The translations under genes were made by a program, and so were the position numbers. A stretch of 64,000 nt of DNA from UBA10107 sp963835585 (lineage in GTDB: Archaea > Nanobdellota > Nanobdellia > Woesearchaeales > UBA10107), in contig CAWIGF010000001.1 of the NCBI GenBank assembly GCA_963835585.1, forward strand, positions 248,001 to 312,000, written 5' to 3'. Below are positions 35,493 through 43,463 of the stretch, piece after piece (within the stretch, counting starts at the first letter, position 1; each line of letters starts with the position of its first letter). A model generated the notes under the pieces. That model did no database searches. It was not told the origin of the DNA and saw nothing but the letters and a program-made list of their open reading frames with translations.

Positions 35493-37235
35493 ATGAAGAG
35501 AATAGCAATCGTGAACAACAACAAACTCAAGGACATGGACAAAAAGATCCATATCCAGAGCATCTGTCCAGTCAACAGAAGCGGAACAGAATGCATATAT
35601 TTCGATGGGGCAAATCTCCATATAGATGAGGCATCATGCATTGGATGTGGTATTTGCTCAAACGCAGCCCCGGAAGCAATACAAATCATAAATCTTCCTG
35701 AACAGCTAACAACCTCACCAATCCATCGCTATGGCATTAACAAATTCGTGCTCTATTCCTTGCCAACGCCGATATTCGGAAAAGTCGTTGGCATAGTCGG
35801 ACGAAACGGTATTGGCAAAAGTACGGCATTGAAAATACTTGCAGGCATATTGAAACCGAATTTCGGTGAAACGAATGAAGTGAATTACGATGAATTGATC
35901 ATACGCTTCAAAGGGAGCGAAACCCAGAATTTCTTTGAAAAAATAAAAAAAGGAGAGATAAAAATATCATACAAGCCACAATCGATAGATCAGATACCTT
36001 CCCAATACAAGGGAACGGTCCAGGAACTCCTGAAAAAAGTCGATGAAACAAACCAATTCGATGAAATAATAAGGAAGTTTGATCTTGATAAAATACTTGA
36101 CAGAGAGATACATAATCTTTCAGGAGGGGAGCTACAAAGAACCGCAATTGCAGCAACATTCCTGAAAAAGGCGAACTTCTATGTATTTGACGAGCCGACA
36201 TCATACCTCGACATAAAACAACGATTGTTAGTTGCTGACGCGATCAAAGATCTTGCAAAACCCGATGTCGCCGTCATGGTCATCGAACATGATCTCATCA
36301 TTCTTGACCATATGACCGATCTCATTCAAATCATGTACGGCAAGCAGGCAGCATGGGGGACGGTAAGCCAGCCTCGCTCGACACGAATAGGCATCAACGT
36401 TTATCTTTCAGGATATCTTAAGGAGGAAAACATACGATTCAGGGAAAAAGAAATCAAATTCAACAGCAAACCTCCTTTAGACACTTCAAAAAAGATAAAA
36501 ATAACCACATGGAAGGAGATGCAAAAAAAACTTGACACATTCAAGCTGGACATCACACCAGGTTCAGTTAATCTCAAAGAGATAGTCGGCATTGTCGGGG
36601 AAAACGGCATAGGTAAAACAACGTTTGCCAGAATTATTGCTGGAGAATTAACCCCTGATTCAGGAGAAAGCATAAGCAAGACAAAAATAGCGTACAAGGC
36701 TCAATATCTCATACCGACAGAAGATATCGTGATGGTATTTCTTGATGAAGCGATAAAAAAACACAGCGCGGAGATTATTGCACCCCTCAGCCTAGAGCCA
36801 CTGTTCATGAGCAGACTCGATGAACTATCTGGAGGAGAGCTGCAGCGAGTGATGATAGCAAAGGCATTGGGAGAAAATTCCGAATTGGTATTGCTTGATG
36901 AGCCATCCGCGCATCTTGATGTGGAACAACGCCTGATAGTTTCAAAGGTCATAAAGGATATTGTCGAAAAATACGACAAGTGCTGCCTAGTTGTTGATCA
37001 TGACTTGCTGTTCATCGATTATCTTTCAGACAGGTTAATCGTTTGCGACGGAATGCCTGCAATCCATGGCATTGTCGAAGGACCATTCAGCATGCTTGAT
37101 GGCATGAATAAATTCCTCGCAAAATTGAAGATAACAATGAGACGTGATTTGGAGTCTCAGAGACCGAGAATAAACAAAAAAGACTCGCAGCTTGAACGGC
37201 AACAAATAAGCGAAGGAAAACTTTACTATACTTAG
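35493..37235 (+). CDS. rli1: ABCE1/Rli1 ribosome recycling ATPase with one Fe-S ligand set lost
   Basis: The 580-residue ATPase splits ribosomal subunits. It has two nucleotide-binding domains: Walker A G-R-N-G-I-G-K-S-T near 108 and G-E-N-G-I-G-K-T-T near 369, with signature L-S-G-G-E-L-Q-R and Walker B F-D-E-P or L-D-E-P in each. The N-terminal ferredoxin-like part normally has eight Cys ligands. Here the first motif keeps only the Cys of I-C-P-V, and the second keeps C-I-G-C-G-I-C but reads N-A-A-P where C-P is usual. In ferredoxin cross-ligation the four kept Cys form one whole cluster and the four lost ones form the other. The family is certain; the single-cluster reading is inferred from ligand rules. 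Confidence 0.96.
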   Translation: MKRIAIVNNNKLKDMDKKIHIQSICPVNRSGTECIYFDGANLHIDEASCIGCGICSNAAPEAIQIINLPEQLTTSPIHRYGINKFVLYSLPTPIFGKVVGIVGRNGIGKSTALKILAGILKPNFGETNEVNYDELIIRFKGSETQNFFEKIKKGEIKISYKPQSIDQIPSQYKGTVQELLKKVDETNQFDEIIRKFDLDKILDREIHNLSGGELQRTAIAATFLKKANFYVFDEPTSYLDIKQRLLVADAIKDLAKPDVAVMVIEHDLIILDHMTDLIQIMYGKQAAWGTVSQPRSTRIGINVYLSGYLKEENIRFREKEIKFNSKPPLDTSKKIKITTWKEMQKKLDTFKLDITPGSVNLKEIVGIVGENGIGKTTFARIIAGELTPDSGESISKTKIAYKAQYLIPTEDIVMVFLDEAIKKHSAEIIAPLSLEPLFMSRLDELSGGELQRVMIAKALGENSELVLLDEPSAHLDVEQRLIVSKVIKDIVEKYDKCCLVVDHDLLFIDYLSDRLIVCDGMPAIHGIVEGPFSMLDGMNKFLAKLKITMRRDLESQRPRINKKDSQLERQQISEGKLYYT

Positions 37236-37972
37236 TTCTTGATTTTGCGCGCAATGGTAAGAAACCCTGAGTGTAGTCTCTCCGATATCGGCTTGATCTT
37301 CTTTCCAAAAACATCCCACTGTTGCTCTATGATTTCCATGGTCTTGATTATGGAAAAACGTTTTTCCTTGTCAAGAACGTTCACAAAATCACTGACGGAT
37401 GTCAAATTTGGAGAATATGATACCAAGAAACCTCCCATTTTGAGAGATTTAAACACTGAAGCAATGGCGTTCCATGGTTCTGGAACATCCAGAAAGAACG
37501 TATCAATGTCTTTTATCTCAAGCGGCTCGTAAAGACTTTGCTTTTTTATCTCGACATTCGAAAGGCCAAGATCAGAGACATTCTCCTTTACAATCTTTAT
37601 GTGCTCGTCTTCCACATCGAAAGAATAAATCTTCTTGACGATATTGGCAAGGAAGCAGCAGACTCCTCCAGAACCAGAACCTCCTTCCGCGACAACAGAA
37701 TCTTTTCCAAGACCACATTCAGTTATAAGAAAACCTATGTCTTTTAGGAGAGGAATCTGTGCTAATCTCTTTATTTTCCGGTATTCGTCAATAAATGAAG
37801 GGGAATAAACTGCGCATTCTTCATGATGATCTGAGAAGATTATATCGCCGTCCTTTGCATTTTTTATCAGGTCAGCTTTTATAACGCCATATTTTGTGTG
37901 AAAGTCCTTGGACACGTCTTTGACGAAATATAATTCACCTTGCCTCGTTTCGAGAATCTTCTTGATTTTCAT
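37232..37972 (-). CDS. trmI: tRNA (adenine-N1) methyltransferase TrmI
   Basis: The protein is about 246 residues from the ATG at 37972; a longer frame to 38068 would overlap the divergent AK6 gene, so I reject it. The N-terminal small beta domain is followed by a SAM-dependent methyltransferase with V-A-E-G-G-S-G-S-G-G (motif I, near 95), I-Y-S-F-D-V-E near 117 and D-T-F-F-L-D-V-P-E-P-W (motif IV) near 160. The D-V-P-E-P-W motif is typical of the TrmI/Trm61 group that makes m1A at 57/58 in archaeal tRNA. It overlaps the ABCE1 3' end by 4 bases, tail to tail. Confidence 0.92.
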   Translation of the reverse strand: MKIKKILETRQGELYFVKDVSKDFHTKYGVIKADLIKNAKDGDIIFSDHHEECAVYSPSFIDEYRKIKRLAQIPLLKDIGFLITECGLGKDSVVAEGGSGSGGVCCFLANIVKKIYSFDVEDEHIKIVKENVSDLGLSNVEIKKQSLYEPLEIKDIDTFFLDVPEPWNAIASVFKSLKMGGFLVSYSPNLTSVSDFVNVLDKEKRFSIIKTMEIIEQQWDVFGKKIKPISERLHSGFLTIARKIKN

Positions 37973-38054
37973 ACGCAAATAAAAATGAGAAATAGTTATA
38001 TACCTTTCTATCGGCGGCAATAGGTTTATAATAGCATATATCTTTGATTTTTTC

Positions 38055-38501
38055 ATGAAAACTATCATTGTAACCGGAACTCCGGGAACGGGAAAAACAG
38101 TTGTCGCAAAAAAACTCGCAAAGAAAAATGATTACAAATACATTGATGTGAAGAGACTTGTGAAAAATTTCAAGCTGGGCACACGATATGACAGGAAAAG
38201 AAAAAGCGTTGTTGTTGATATCAATAAATTAAACAAAGTTCTGATAGGCATAATAAAACTGGCCAAAAGACAGAAAATAAAAGGAATCGTAATAGATTCT
38301 CATCTTGCGCATTACTTGCCAAAAGAATATGTCGATGTGTGCATTGTCACAAGAACTGATCCAAAGAAGCTATACGTGCGCCTCAAGAAACGAGATTATT
38401 CAAAAGCAAAAATTGATGAGAACATGGAAGCCGAAATAATGCAGGTAATTCTCGAGGAAGCACGGCAAAAAAAGCACAAAATAAAGATAGTAAACACCTG
38501 A
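38055..38501 (+). CDS. AK6/Fap7-type adenylate kinase-like NTPase
   Basis: The 148-residue P-loop protein has Walker A G-T-P-G-T-G-K-T near residue 8, a V-I-D-S-H-L-A-H-Y-L-P segment near 78 typical of the AK6 (hCINAP, Fap7) family, and a D-P-K-K-L-Y-V-R-L-K-K-R-D-Y lid near 100. In archaea and eukaryotes this family helps late maturation of the small ribosomal subunit, with adenylate-kinase or ATPase activity. The gene is divergent from trmI with a short AT-rich spacer. Assignment is firm; no experimental support can come from the sequence. Confidence 0.9.
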   Translation: MKTIIVTGTPGTGKTVVAKKLAKKNDYKYIDVKRLVKNFKLGTRYDRKRKSVVVDINKLNKVLIGIIKLAKRQKIKGIVIDSHLAHYLPKEYVDVCIVTRTDPKKLYVRLKKRDYSKAKIDENMEAEIMQVILEEARQKKHKIKIVNT

Positions 38502-38572
38502 ATCATGAGTAAGATTTATATACCGTTAAGTAAATAATAATGGTAGAGCCATTTGGCTTCAAGGAGGATACT

Positions 38573-38758
38573 ATGAAAGGACATTGTGGAAAAGGTAAGG
38601 GAGTAAAAGCACTCATCTTGGGTCTGTTGGTACTGGCTAACGTCCAATGGAGCATTGTGTCATGGGGAGCATTCGTTGGTATAATCTTAATACTTGCAGG
38701 ATTGGTAAAATTAATGAGTTCATCCTGTGAATGCGAAGCATGCATGAAGAAGAAGTAA
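38573..38758 (+). CDS. Small membrane protein with Cys-rich tail
   Basis: From the ATG at 38573 the protein is 61 residues. A Shine-Dalgarno AAGGAGGA (38561-38568) ends 4 nt before this ATG, which decides against the upstream ATG at 38540. It has a short G-K-G-K-G start, two hydrophobic segments (about 12-26 and 30-46) and a tail S-C-E-C-E-A-C-M-K-K-K with three Cys that could bind metal. No family is recognised. A terminator-like hairpin encloses the stop codon. Confidence 0.7.
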   Translation: MKGHCGKGKGVKALILGLLVLANVQWSIVSWGAFVGIILILAGLVKLMSSSCECEACMKKK

Positions 38759-38780
38759 ACTTCTTCATTTTCTTTTTTTT
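38744..38780 (+). terminator. Terminator-like hairpin enclosing the stop codon
   Basis: ATGAAGAAG and CTTCTTCAT form a perfect 9-bp stem around a 7-base loop that contains the TAA stop. TTTCTTTTTTTT follows directly, just before the next ORF. Confidence 0.8.
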
Positions 38781-39092
38781 ATTAATTTCTCAGAAAGAGT
38801 TTACGAGGTTGCCAAGAAGGTTCCGAAGGGAAAGATTTCTACGTACAAGGAAATAGGGAGGATATTGAATACAAAAGCATACAGAGCGATTGGAACTGCA
38901 CTGTCCAAAAATTATCATGCTTCTGTTCCATGCCATCGTATTGTAAAATCAAATGGTGAAATTGGTGGTTTCTTTGGGAAGACAAAAGGAAAAGAAGTTA
39001 AAAGAAAAATAAATCTGTTGAAAAAAGAAGGAATCAAGATACGAAAGAATAAGGTTGTCGACTTCAATAATAGATTATTTAGAAGTCTTTAG
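38781..39092 (+). CDS. ogt: MGMT-family O6-alkylguanine transferase, non-standard start
   Basis: The frame gives about 103 residues if it begins at ATT 38781, reading I-N-F-S-E-R-V-Y-E-V-A-K-K-V-P-K-G-K-I-S-T-Y. That matches the usual opening of the MGMT C-terminal domain. The reactive Cys motif V-P-C-H-R-I-V is present, so it should be an active transferase and not an ATL (which lacks that Cys). Downstream N-G-E-I-G-G-F-F-G is conserved. There is no in-frame ATG, GTG or TTG before the core; a TTG at 38865 would delete the first helices. A T-run from the upstream terminator ends at the ATT. Either AUU initiates or the gene is 5'-damaged. Family is firm; start is not. Confidence 0.75.
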   Translation: MNFSERVYEVAKKVPKGKISTYKEIGRILNTKAYRAIGTALSKNYHASVPCHRIVKSNGEIGGFFGKTKGKEVKRKINLLKKEGIKIRKNKVVDFNNRLFRSL

Positions 39093-39957
39093 TCGGAACA
39101 TTCTGCAGGAATCCAGCTAAGTATGTTGTGTTTAACATTGCCATAACTGTTGTCAATGAACCTATTTTGCTTTTTGGGCCTATCAGATAGTCAACTTTAT
39201 GCTTCATCTTTTCAGGATCATAATTTCCTTCATATGAACAATCAATGAGCGCTTTTTTAGATTCAATCATTGAGGGAGTGATTATTTCCAATTTACTTGG
39301 AACTGCAGTAACAATGATATCTGCATCCCTTGCCAAATTAGAAATCTGCGATTTGCGCGAGTATTTATGGCAGATAGTTGTGGTTTGATTAAGATTTTGC
39401 AGCATGTGATGCAAAGGCCCTCCGACCCTGTGGGAATTGTTGATGATGACGAAATTATCCCCGAAATCTTCGTCATTAGACGGTATGTGAAGAAGTTTAT
39501 AGAAATCAAGAAGCTTTACCACGGCTTTTGCCGTGCATGGAACAACCGCCTTGTATTCTCCTTCTTTGTCAAAAAATTTCTCATAATAGACCAATCTTTT
39601 TACATTTGGTCCAGAAACTCCTTCGATATCCTTATGTTCATTGATCAAAGACATGAAATATTCATCAGGAACATTAAAGTGAGTAGGAAATAATGTGAAA
39701 ATGCCCATTATTTCCTTTGCATCGTTTGCTGATTTAATCTTCTTCTCTAACTGCTCAGGTGATGAGGTATCTTCTGATTTTGCATTAATTCCTAAACTCA
39801 TAAACTTATTCAATAGTATATATTTATATTGCTCATTTGCATCTGATTTTTCTCCGGAGAGAATTAAAACAGAAACAGAAGACAATTTCTTGAGATTATC
39901 CTTAACCTTATTAAGATGGTATTCGGCTACTCTTTTGCAATCAAAAAATTCTCCCAT
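39079..39957 (-). CDS. folD: FolD-like methylenetetrahydrofolate dehydrogenase/cyclohydrolase (divergent)
   Basis: The 292-residue protein has the FolD segments K-D-I-E-G-V-S-G-P-N near 110, V-P-C-T-A-K-A-V near 138, the cofactor region V-I-I-N-N-S-H-R-V-G-G-P-L near 170, D-I-I-V-T-A-V-P near 213 and G-S-L-T-T-V-M-A-M-L-N-T near 270. The usual bifunctional enzyme interconverts 5,10-methylene- and 10-formyl-tetrahydrofolate. By alignment to the conserved Tyr near residue 45, the catalytic Lys four residues later appears replaced by Leu, so activity may be altered. Tail-to-tail overlap with the MGMT gene is 14 bases. Family is confident; catalysis is less so. Confidence 0.85.
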   Translation of the reverse strand: MGEFFDCKRVAEYHLNKVKDNLKKLSSVSVLILSGEKSDANEQYKYILLNKFMSLGINAKSEDTSSPEQLEKKIKSANDAKEIMGIFTLFPTHFNVPDEYFMSLINEHKDIEGVSGPNVKRLVYYEKFFDKEGEYKAVVPCTAKAVVKLLDFYKLLHIPSNDEDFGDNFVIINNSHRVGGPLHHMLQNLNQTTTICHKYSRKSQISNLARDADIIVTAVPSKLEIITPSMIESKKALIDCSYEGNYDPEKMKHKVDYLIGPKSKIGSLTTVMAMLNTTYLAGFLQNVPTKDF

Positions 39958-40013
39958 TTCAGCTCTTAAAACAATGACTTCAAACTGAACTAATTAATAA
40001 AGATTTGGTAGAA

Positions 40014-40042
40014 TAAAAAAAGAAAAGACCTTAAACAAGGTC
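40014..40042 (-). terminator. Terminator-like hairpin enclosing the dnaG stop codon
   Basis: GACCTT-AAAC-AAGGTC (plus 40027-40042) is a perfect 6-bp stem overlapping the dnaG TAA (40031-40033). On the minus strand TTTTCTTTTTTTATT follows. Confidence 0.8.
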
Positions 40043-41296
40043 CTTTTCTGTCAAAATAGTAACATGTGCATTGACTGGTCTGACTTTTGAGTCCATTGCG
40101 ATGAGATATTTCACATGAGCCTTTTCGGCCGCTTCTGCTACATCCCTATCAACAACTCCGTCAAATACGATTGCGTGGATTCCTGAGTTCAAGCTTTTGA
40201 TTGTTGAAACAAGCTCAGTTACAGGAATTTTCCCAAGCACATTCATCTCGGCGTCCAATATTGAAGCGCCTCGCGTTCCGACTTGAGCACTCAACAATGC
40301 CTTGAATGTCTCTTTTTCATCGTCAGAGATTCTTGGCTTTGGAGCTGGTCTTCCTCGCGGTGCCATTTCCTCGCTTCGTTCCTCTCGTTGAGGTCGCTCT
40401 TCTCTCATTGGCTTTCTTTCCGCTGAAAGATTGCTCAAATGAGTCTTTGGCAATGGTTTTGAATGAGTTAATTCTTCCTTTGCCTGCTCAGCGGATATCT
40501 TCGAGCGCAATGCCTTGTGGATCTCCTTCATTTGGAGCTCTTCGACTTCCTTTCCGTCGGGTGCTTTTGTCACGAAATCTATTTCAGCGACAGCGAGCAA
40601 TTCCTTAAGGATCAAATCTCCTCCTCTGTCCCCATCAACAAATGCAATCGCTTCTTTGCCCTTGCATAAATCGATGATTCCCTGAGGGACTGAAGTTCCA
40701 TTCATTGCAACCGAATTTTTTATTCCGTGCTTCAATAAATTGATGACATCTGCTCTTCCCTCGACGATTATGATTTCATCAGAATCTGTAACGCCAGGTC
40801 CTGCTGGAAGTCTGTCCGAAGTAAGTTCAGTAATTTCCATTACTCTTACCGAGTCCGCGACTTCCTGTGCCAATTCAGCCGAATCGGGCATTGAATTGTC
40901 CATAAGTTGTCTTAGCAATTCTTTTGCTCGAGTGATTACTTGGTTTCTTTTTGAAACTCGTACATCTTCTATCTTTGTCACCTTGATTTTCGCATTACAA
41001 GGGCCTATTCTCTGGATGACTTCAAGAGCCGCTCCAACGATGGCTGTCTCTGCTTTGTCAAGGCTCGAAGGGATTGTGATTTCACCGAATGTCTTTCCGC
41101 CCTTTATTTCGTGCGTGACCTCGATTCTTCCTATCCTTCCGCTTCTCTGTAGCTCTCTAAGTTCCAATTCGGAACCCAAGAGTCCTTCTGTCTGACCGAA
41201 TATTGCTCCGATCATATCTGGCTTGTCAACCGTTCCATCAATTTCTATCGATGCGTTGACAAGGTATTTTGCTGCAACTTGTGCAATTTTTGCCAT
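40031..41296 (-). CDS. dnaG: Archaeal DnaG-like primase (Toprim)
   Basis: The 421-residue protein has the archaeal DnaG N-terminal part (residues 1-165). Its Toprim domain follows, with I-I-I-V-E-G-R-A-D-V near 177, and A-F-V-D-G-D-R-G-G-D near 218, which supplies the catalytic D-x-D. A charged linker rich in Arg/Glu/Pro (about 290-335) precedes a conserved C-terminal region with G-T-R-G-A-S-I-L-D. In archaea this protein is tied to the exosome and can prime DNA. A strong Shine-Dalgarno (AGGAGGAAATT) sits directly before the ATG, unlike the leaderless genes nearby, so it has a real 5' leader. Confidence 0.96.
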   Translation of the reverse strand: MAKIAQVAAKYLVNASIEIDGTVDKPDMIGAIFGQTEGLLGSELELRELQRSGRIGRIEVTHEIKGGKTFGEITIPSSLDKAETAIVGAALEVIQRIGPCNAKIKVTKIEDVRVSKRNQVITRAKELLRQLMDNSMPDSAELAQEVADSVRVMEITELTSDRLPAGPGVTDSDEIIIVEGRADVINLLKHGIKNSVAMNGTSVPQGIIDLCKGKEAIAFVDGDRGGDLILKELLAVAEIDFVTKAPDGKEVEELQMKEIHKALRSKISAEQAKEELTHSKPLPKTHLSNLSAERKPMREERPQREERSEEMAPRGRPAPKPRISDDEKETFKALLSAQVGTRGASILDAEMNVLGKIPVTELVSTIKSLNSGIHAIVFDGVVDRDVAEAAEKAHVKYLIAMDSKVRPVNAHVTILTEKDLV

Positions 41297-41449
41297 AATT
41301 TCCTCCTATGGTTACTTTAGAATAATCTTACATGCATGATATGCGAATGTGATAATTCCTAAAGTTCGTTTGTTTTATTTATTTCTGTAGAACCAAATTC
41401 ACTTTCTCAGATATCCTATTAATAACGTAAAATACTTTGTGTTTACTTA

Positions 41450-41655
41450 ATCAGGATTATTATGAAATCGTGAATTCAGTTCCTTTGAACATGTATGAAC
41501 ATGTTGCCCACACACTAACCCCCAAGTTCAACGCCTGGTTTTACCGTAGCTCAATTGGGTACTCTCGTGATGGGCTGAATTGCGTAAGAGTGTCTTTGTT
41601 TCATCGGTCGTCAACAAGACGAGCCTCGAAAAGGACCCATTTACACAATTGAATA
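41450..41655 (-). ncRNA. Candidate structured RNA gene in the 41297-41964 gap
   Basis: A 668-bp stretch has no credible ORF, yet 41450-41655 is less AT-rich than both flanks and folds. Helices seen: AATTCAG (41473-41479) with CTGAATT (41575-41581); CCCA (41507-41510) with TGGG (41571-41574); CCCAA (41521-41525) with TTGGG (41555-41559); GGT/ACC hairpin at 41537-41545; CGTC/GACG at 41609-41621. A minus-strand TATA box (TTTATAAA, 41673-41680) would start a transcript near 41650, which favours the minus strand. I looked for 5S, SRP, RNase P and tRNA motifs and could not match any. The strand is a guess. Confidence 0.45.
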
Positions 41656-41719
41656 TTATTGTTTTGTCTTCTTTTATAAATATTGTGTATTATAATATTT
41701 ATAATTATTATATTTTTTA

Positions 41720-41793
41720 TTAAGAAACTAGGTTTCTTAATAAGAGGTTTGATTCAACCTCATCACAGGACGTTTGCACGTCCTGCGCTGAGG
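41720..41793. other. Stacked inverted repeats of unknown role
   Basis: TTAAGAAAC-tag-GTTTCTTAA (41720-41740) is a perfect 9-bp repeat. CCTCA (41758-41762) with TGAGG (41789-41793) encloses AGGACGT-TTGC-ACGTCCT (41767-41784), a perfect 7-bp stem with a 4x4 internal loop. It looks like folded RNA, but its strand is unknown. The rest of 41794-41964 is AT-rich and holds only the promoter of the next gene. Confidence 0.5.
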
Positions 41794-41964
41794 AAAAGAG
41801 GTGTTTAGACAATGAATGTATGATGTGATATCGTTATTGATTGTAAATCCCTTTTACCTATATCCTACAGTATATATGTTCTACTATATAAATATTTCGT
41901 TTCATATCTACTCAATAGTAGTGATATAAGCAAAATTTAAATATAGATTGAATTTGAAGCGAGT

Positions 41965-42726
41965 ATGCCAAAATTCATTGAACCAAAAATCAGCAAGAAA
42001 AATTATATGAAATTAAGTGGTCCTGAATTCGATGATTTATGCAACGATGCTTTGCAATGCAACAAAGAATGGTTCAGAGAAACGACTGGAAAGAATCCAC
42101 ATGCAGTGTGGATTCTTGTTCTCGGAAACAAGGCCATTGAGGTCGGTTACAAGAATATTGTTCCATCGGTAACCACCGTCAGAGAGCACAGTCAAGGGAA
42201 CAAAAAAGCGTATCTTCTCGTGAGACCACAACGACAATACCAGGATCTTATGCTTTTTTTCAGAGAAAAAACTGAAGGTCGTGTGCTCGATGCACTTCAT
42301 AGAGAACGAAGCGATCTGAAATACCATCTCGATGAATCTGAAGGAATGCAAAGTATGTATGTCCAATCTGGTCTTTTGAATAAATTGCACAAACAGTTCG
42401 CATTGGGGAGTATGGAACTGCAAGCTCCGTTAACAGGAAAAAAGAAAGAGATAAAACATGTGCATGGTGCCTATGTCGCACACATACGCAACAAAGAATA
42501 TCAAGGAAAACATCTTGCCATATCTTCGCAATCGAAAAAAGACATACATGCACGAGGCTCAAAAACAATAGACGAAAAACTGCCAGACCAATGGATGCGC
42601 ATTGAACGACTCCATAGATTTGATGACCCAGTCCTTGATATTTTCGACACATACGAAACAAGAGGTCAGAGAAAATGGCCAGAATTAGTGCTATACAAAC
42701 CAAGAAATAAGCAATTAACTTTATAA
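41965..42726 (+). CDS. Hypothetical protein, 253 residues
   Basis: I recognise no family. The protein is soluble, with no signal peptide or membrane helix. It is basic and rich in Lys, His and Gln. A central region (about 25-90) is beta/alpha-like with W-I-L-V-L-G-N-K-A-I-E and A-Y-L-L-V-R-P. A charged region follows, with H-R-E-R-S-D-L-K-Y-H-L near 108 and a His-rich V-H-G-A-Y-V-A-H near 165. A TATA-like AAATTTAAATATAG about 25 nt before the ATG supports a leaderless start. It precedes the ribosome-biogenesis pair Rio1-Krr1 with a 22-base gap, so it may share their transcript; no role follows from that alone. Confidence 0.7.
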   Translation: MPKFIEPKISKKNYMKLSGPEFDDLCNDALQCNKEWFRETTGKNPHAVWILVLGNKAIEVGYKNIVPSVTTVREHSQGNKKAYLLVRPQRQYQDLMLFFREKTEGRVLDALHRERSDLKYHLDESEGMQSMYVQSGLLNKLHKQFALGSMELQAPLTGKKKEIKHVHGAYVAHIRNKEYQGKHLAISSQSKKDIHARGSKTIDEKLPDQWMRIERLHRFDDPVLDIFDTYETRGQRKWPELVLYKPRNKQLTL

Positions 42727-42748
42727 CCAATCTTTACTTTTTATTCTT

Positions 42749-43459
42749 ATGCGAATAACGAAAGAAAAATTCAAGACCCGAAATGACGTATTTGATGCAA
42801 GAACAAACAGGAATCTTTTCGAACTGAGTTCAAAGGGTCATTTTGAGGAAGGAAGCATAAGTCCTATCTCTATGGGCAAGGAAGCTAACGTCTTCTCAGC
42901 AAAAAAGAAAGATGGAAAGAAGATAATAATCAAGATATACAGGGTAAATACTGCCGATTTCAACAGGATGTTTGATTTGCTCAGGAGGGATCCTAGATTT
43001 CCGAAACTGACGAAAAACAGGAGAAAAGTCGTCAATGCCTGGGCAAGCAGGGAATACAAGAATCTCCATAGAGCAAGGGACGCAGGAGTGAATGTCCCAA
43101 CACCATTTTTGATAAAAGAGAATATATTGCTGATGGAATTCATAGGAGACGATGAACCTGCCACCAAATTGAAGAATGCTGTCGATGTCGACCAAGAATT
43201 CTTTGACGAAGTCGTTGATAATATGAAGAAATTAAATAAGGCAAAGCTTGTTCATGGCGATTTATCTCCATTCAACATACTTAATTATCACAACAAGCCT
43301 ATATTCATAGATCTTTCCCAAACAATGGAAACAGACTCAATTTATGCTCAGGAAATGCTTGAAAGGGACATAAAGAACGTTGCGCAGTTCTTCAACAAAA
43401 TAGGAATAAACACAACAGAAGAATATATAAGGAAGAAAGTAACTGGCAAATCTAATTAA
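42749..43459 (+). CDS. rio1: Rio1-type atypical protein kinase
   Basis: This atypical kinase/ATPase acts in small-subunit ribosome maturation. The 236-residue protein has the RIO P-loop S-M-G-K-E-A-N-V-F near 43, V/I-K-I-Y-R near 62, the catalytic loop L-V-H-G-D-L-S-P-F-N-I-L near 168 and the metal motif I-F-I-D-L-S-Q near 187, which fit Rio1 better than Rio2. No N-terminal wHTH domain (a Rio2 feature) is present. The next gene, a KH protein of the same pathway, starts 5 bases downstream, so this is a functional pair. Confidence 0.95.
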   Translation: MRITKEKFKTRNDVFDARTNRNLFELSSKGHFEEGSISPISMGKEANVFSAKKKDGKKIIIKIYRVNTADFNRMFDLLRRDPRFPKLTKNRRKVVNAWASREYKNLHRARDAGVNVPTPFLIKENILLMEFIGDDEPATKLKNAVDVDQEFFDEVVDNMKKLNKAKLVHGDLSPFNILNYHNKPIFIDLSQTMETDSIYAQEMLERDIKNVAQFFNKIGINTTEEYIRKKVTGKSN

Positions 43460-43463
43460 GTTC

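Noticed and set aside
41546..41581. tRNA-like D-arm (TAGCTCAATTGG) in the gap
   Set aside because: No matching D-stem second strand, anticodon stem or T arm follows, so it is not a tRNA.
41437..41652. 72-codon plus-strand ORF
   Set aside because: It lacks family motifs and covers the folded RNA candidate, with no ribosome site or TATA box.
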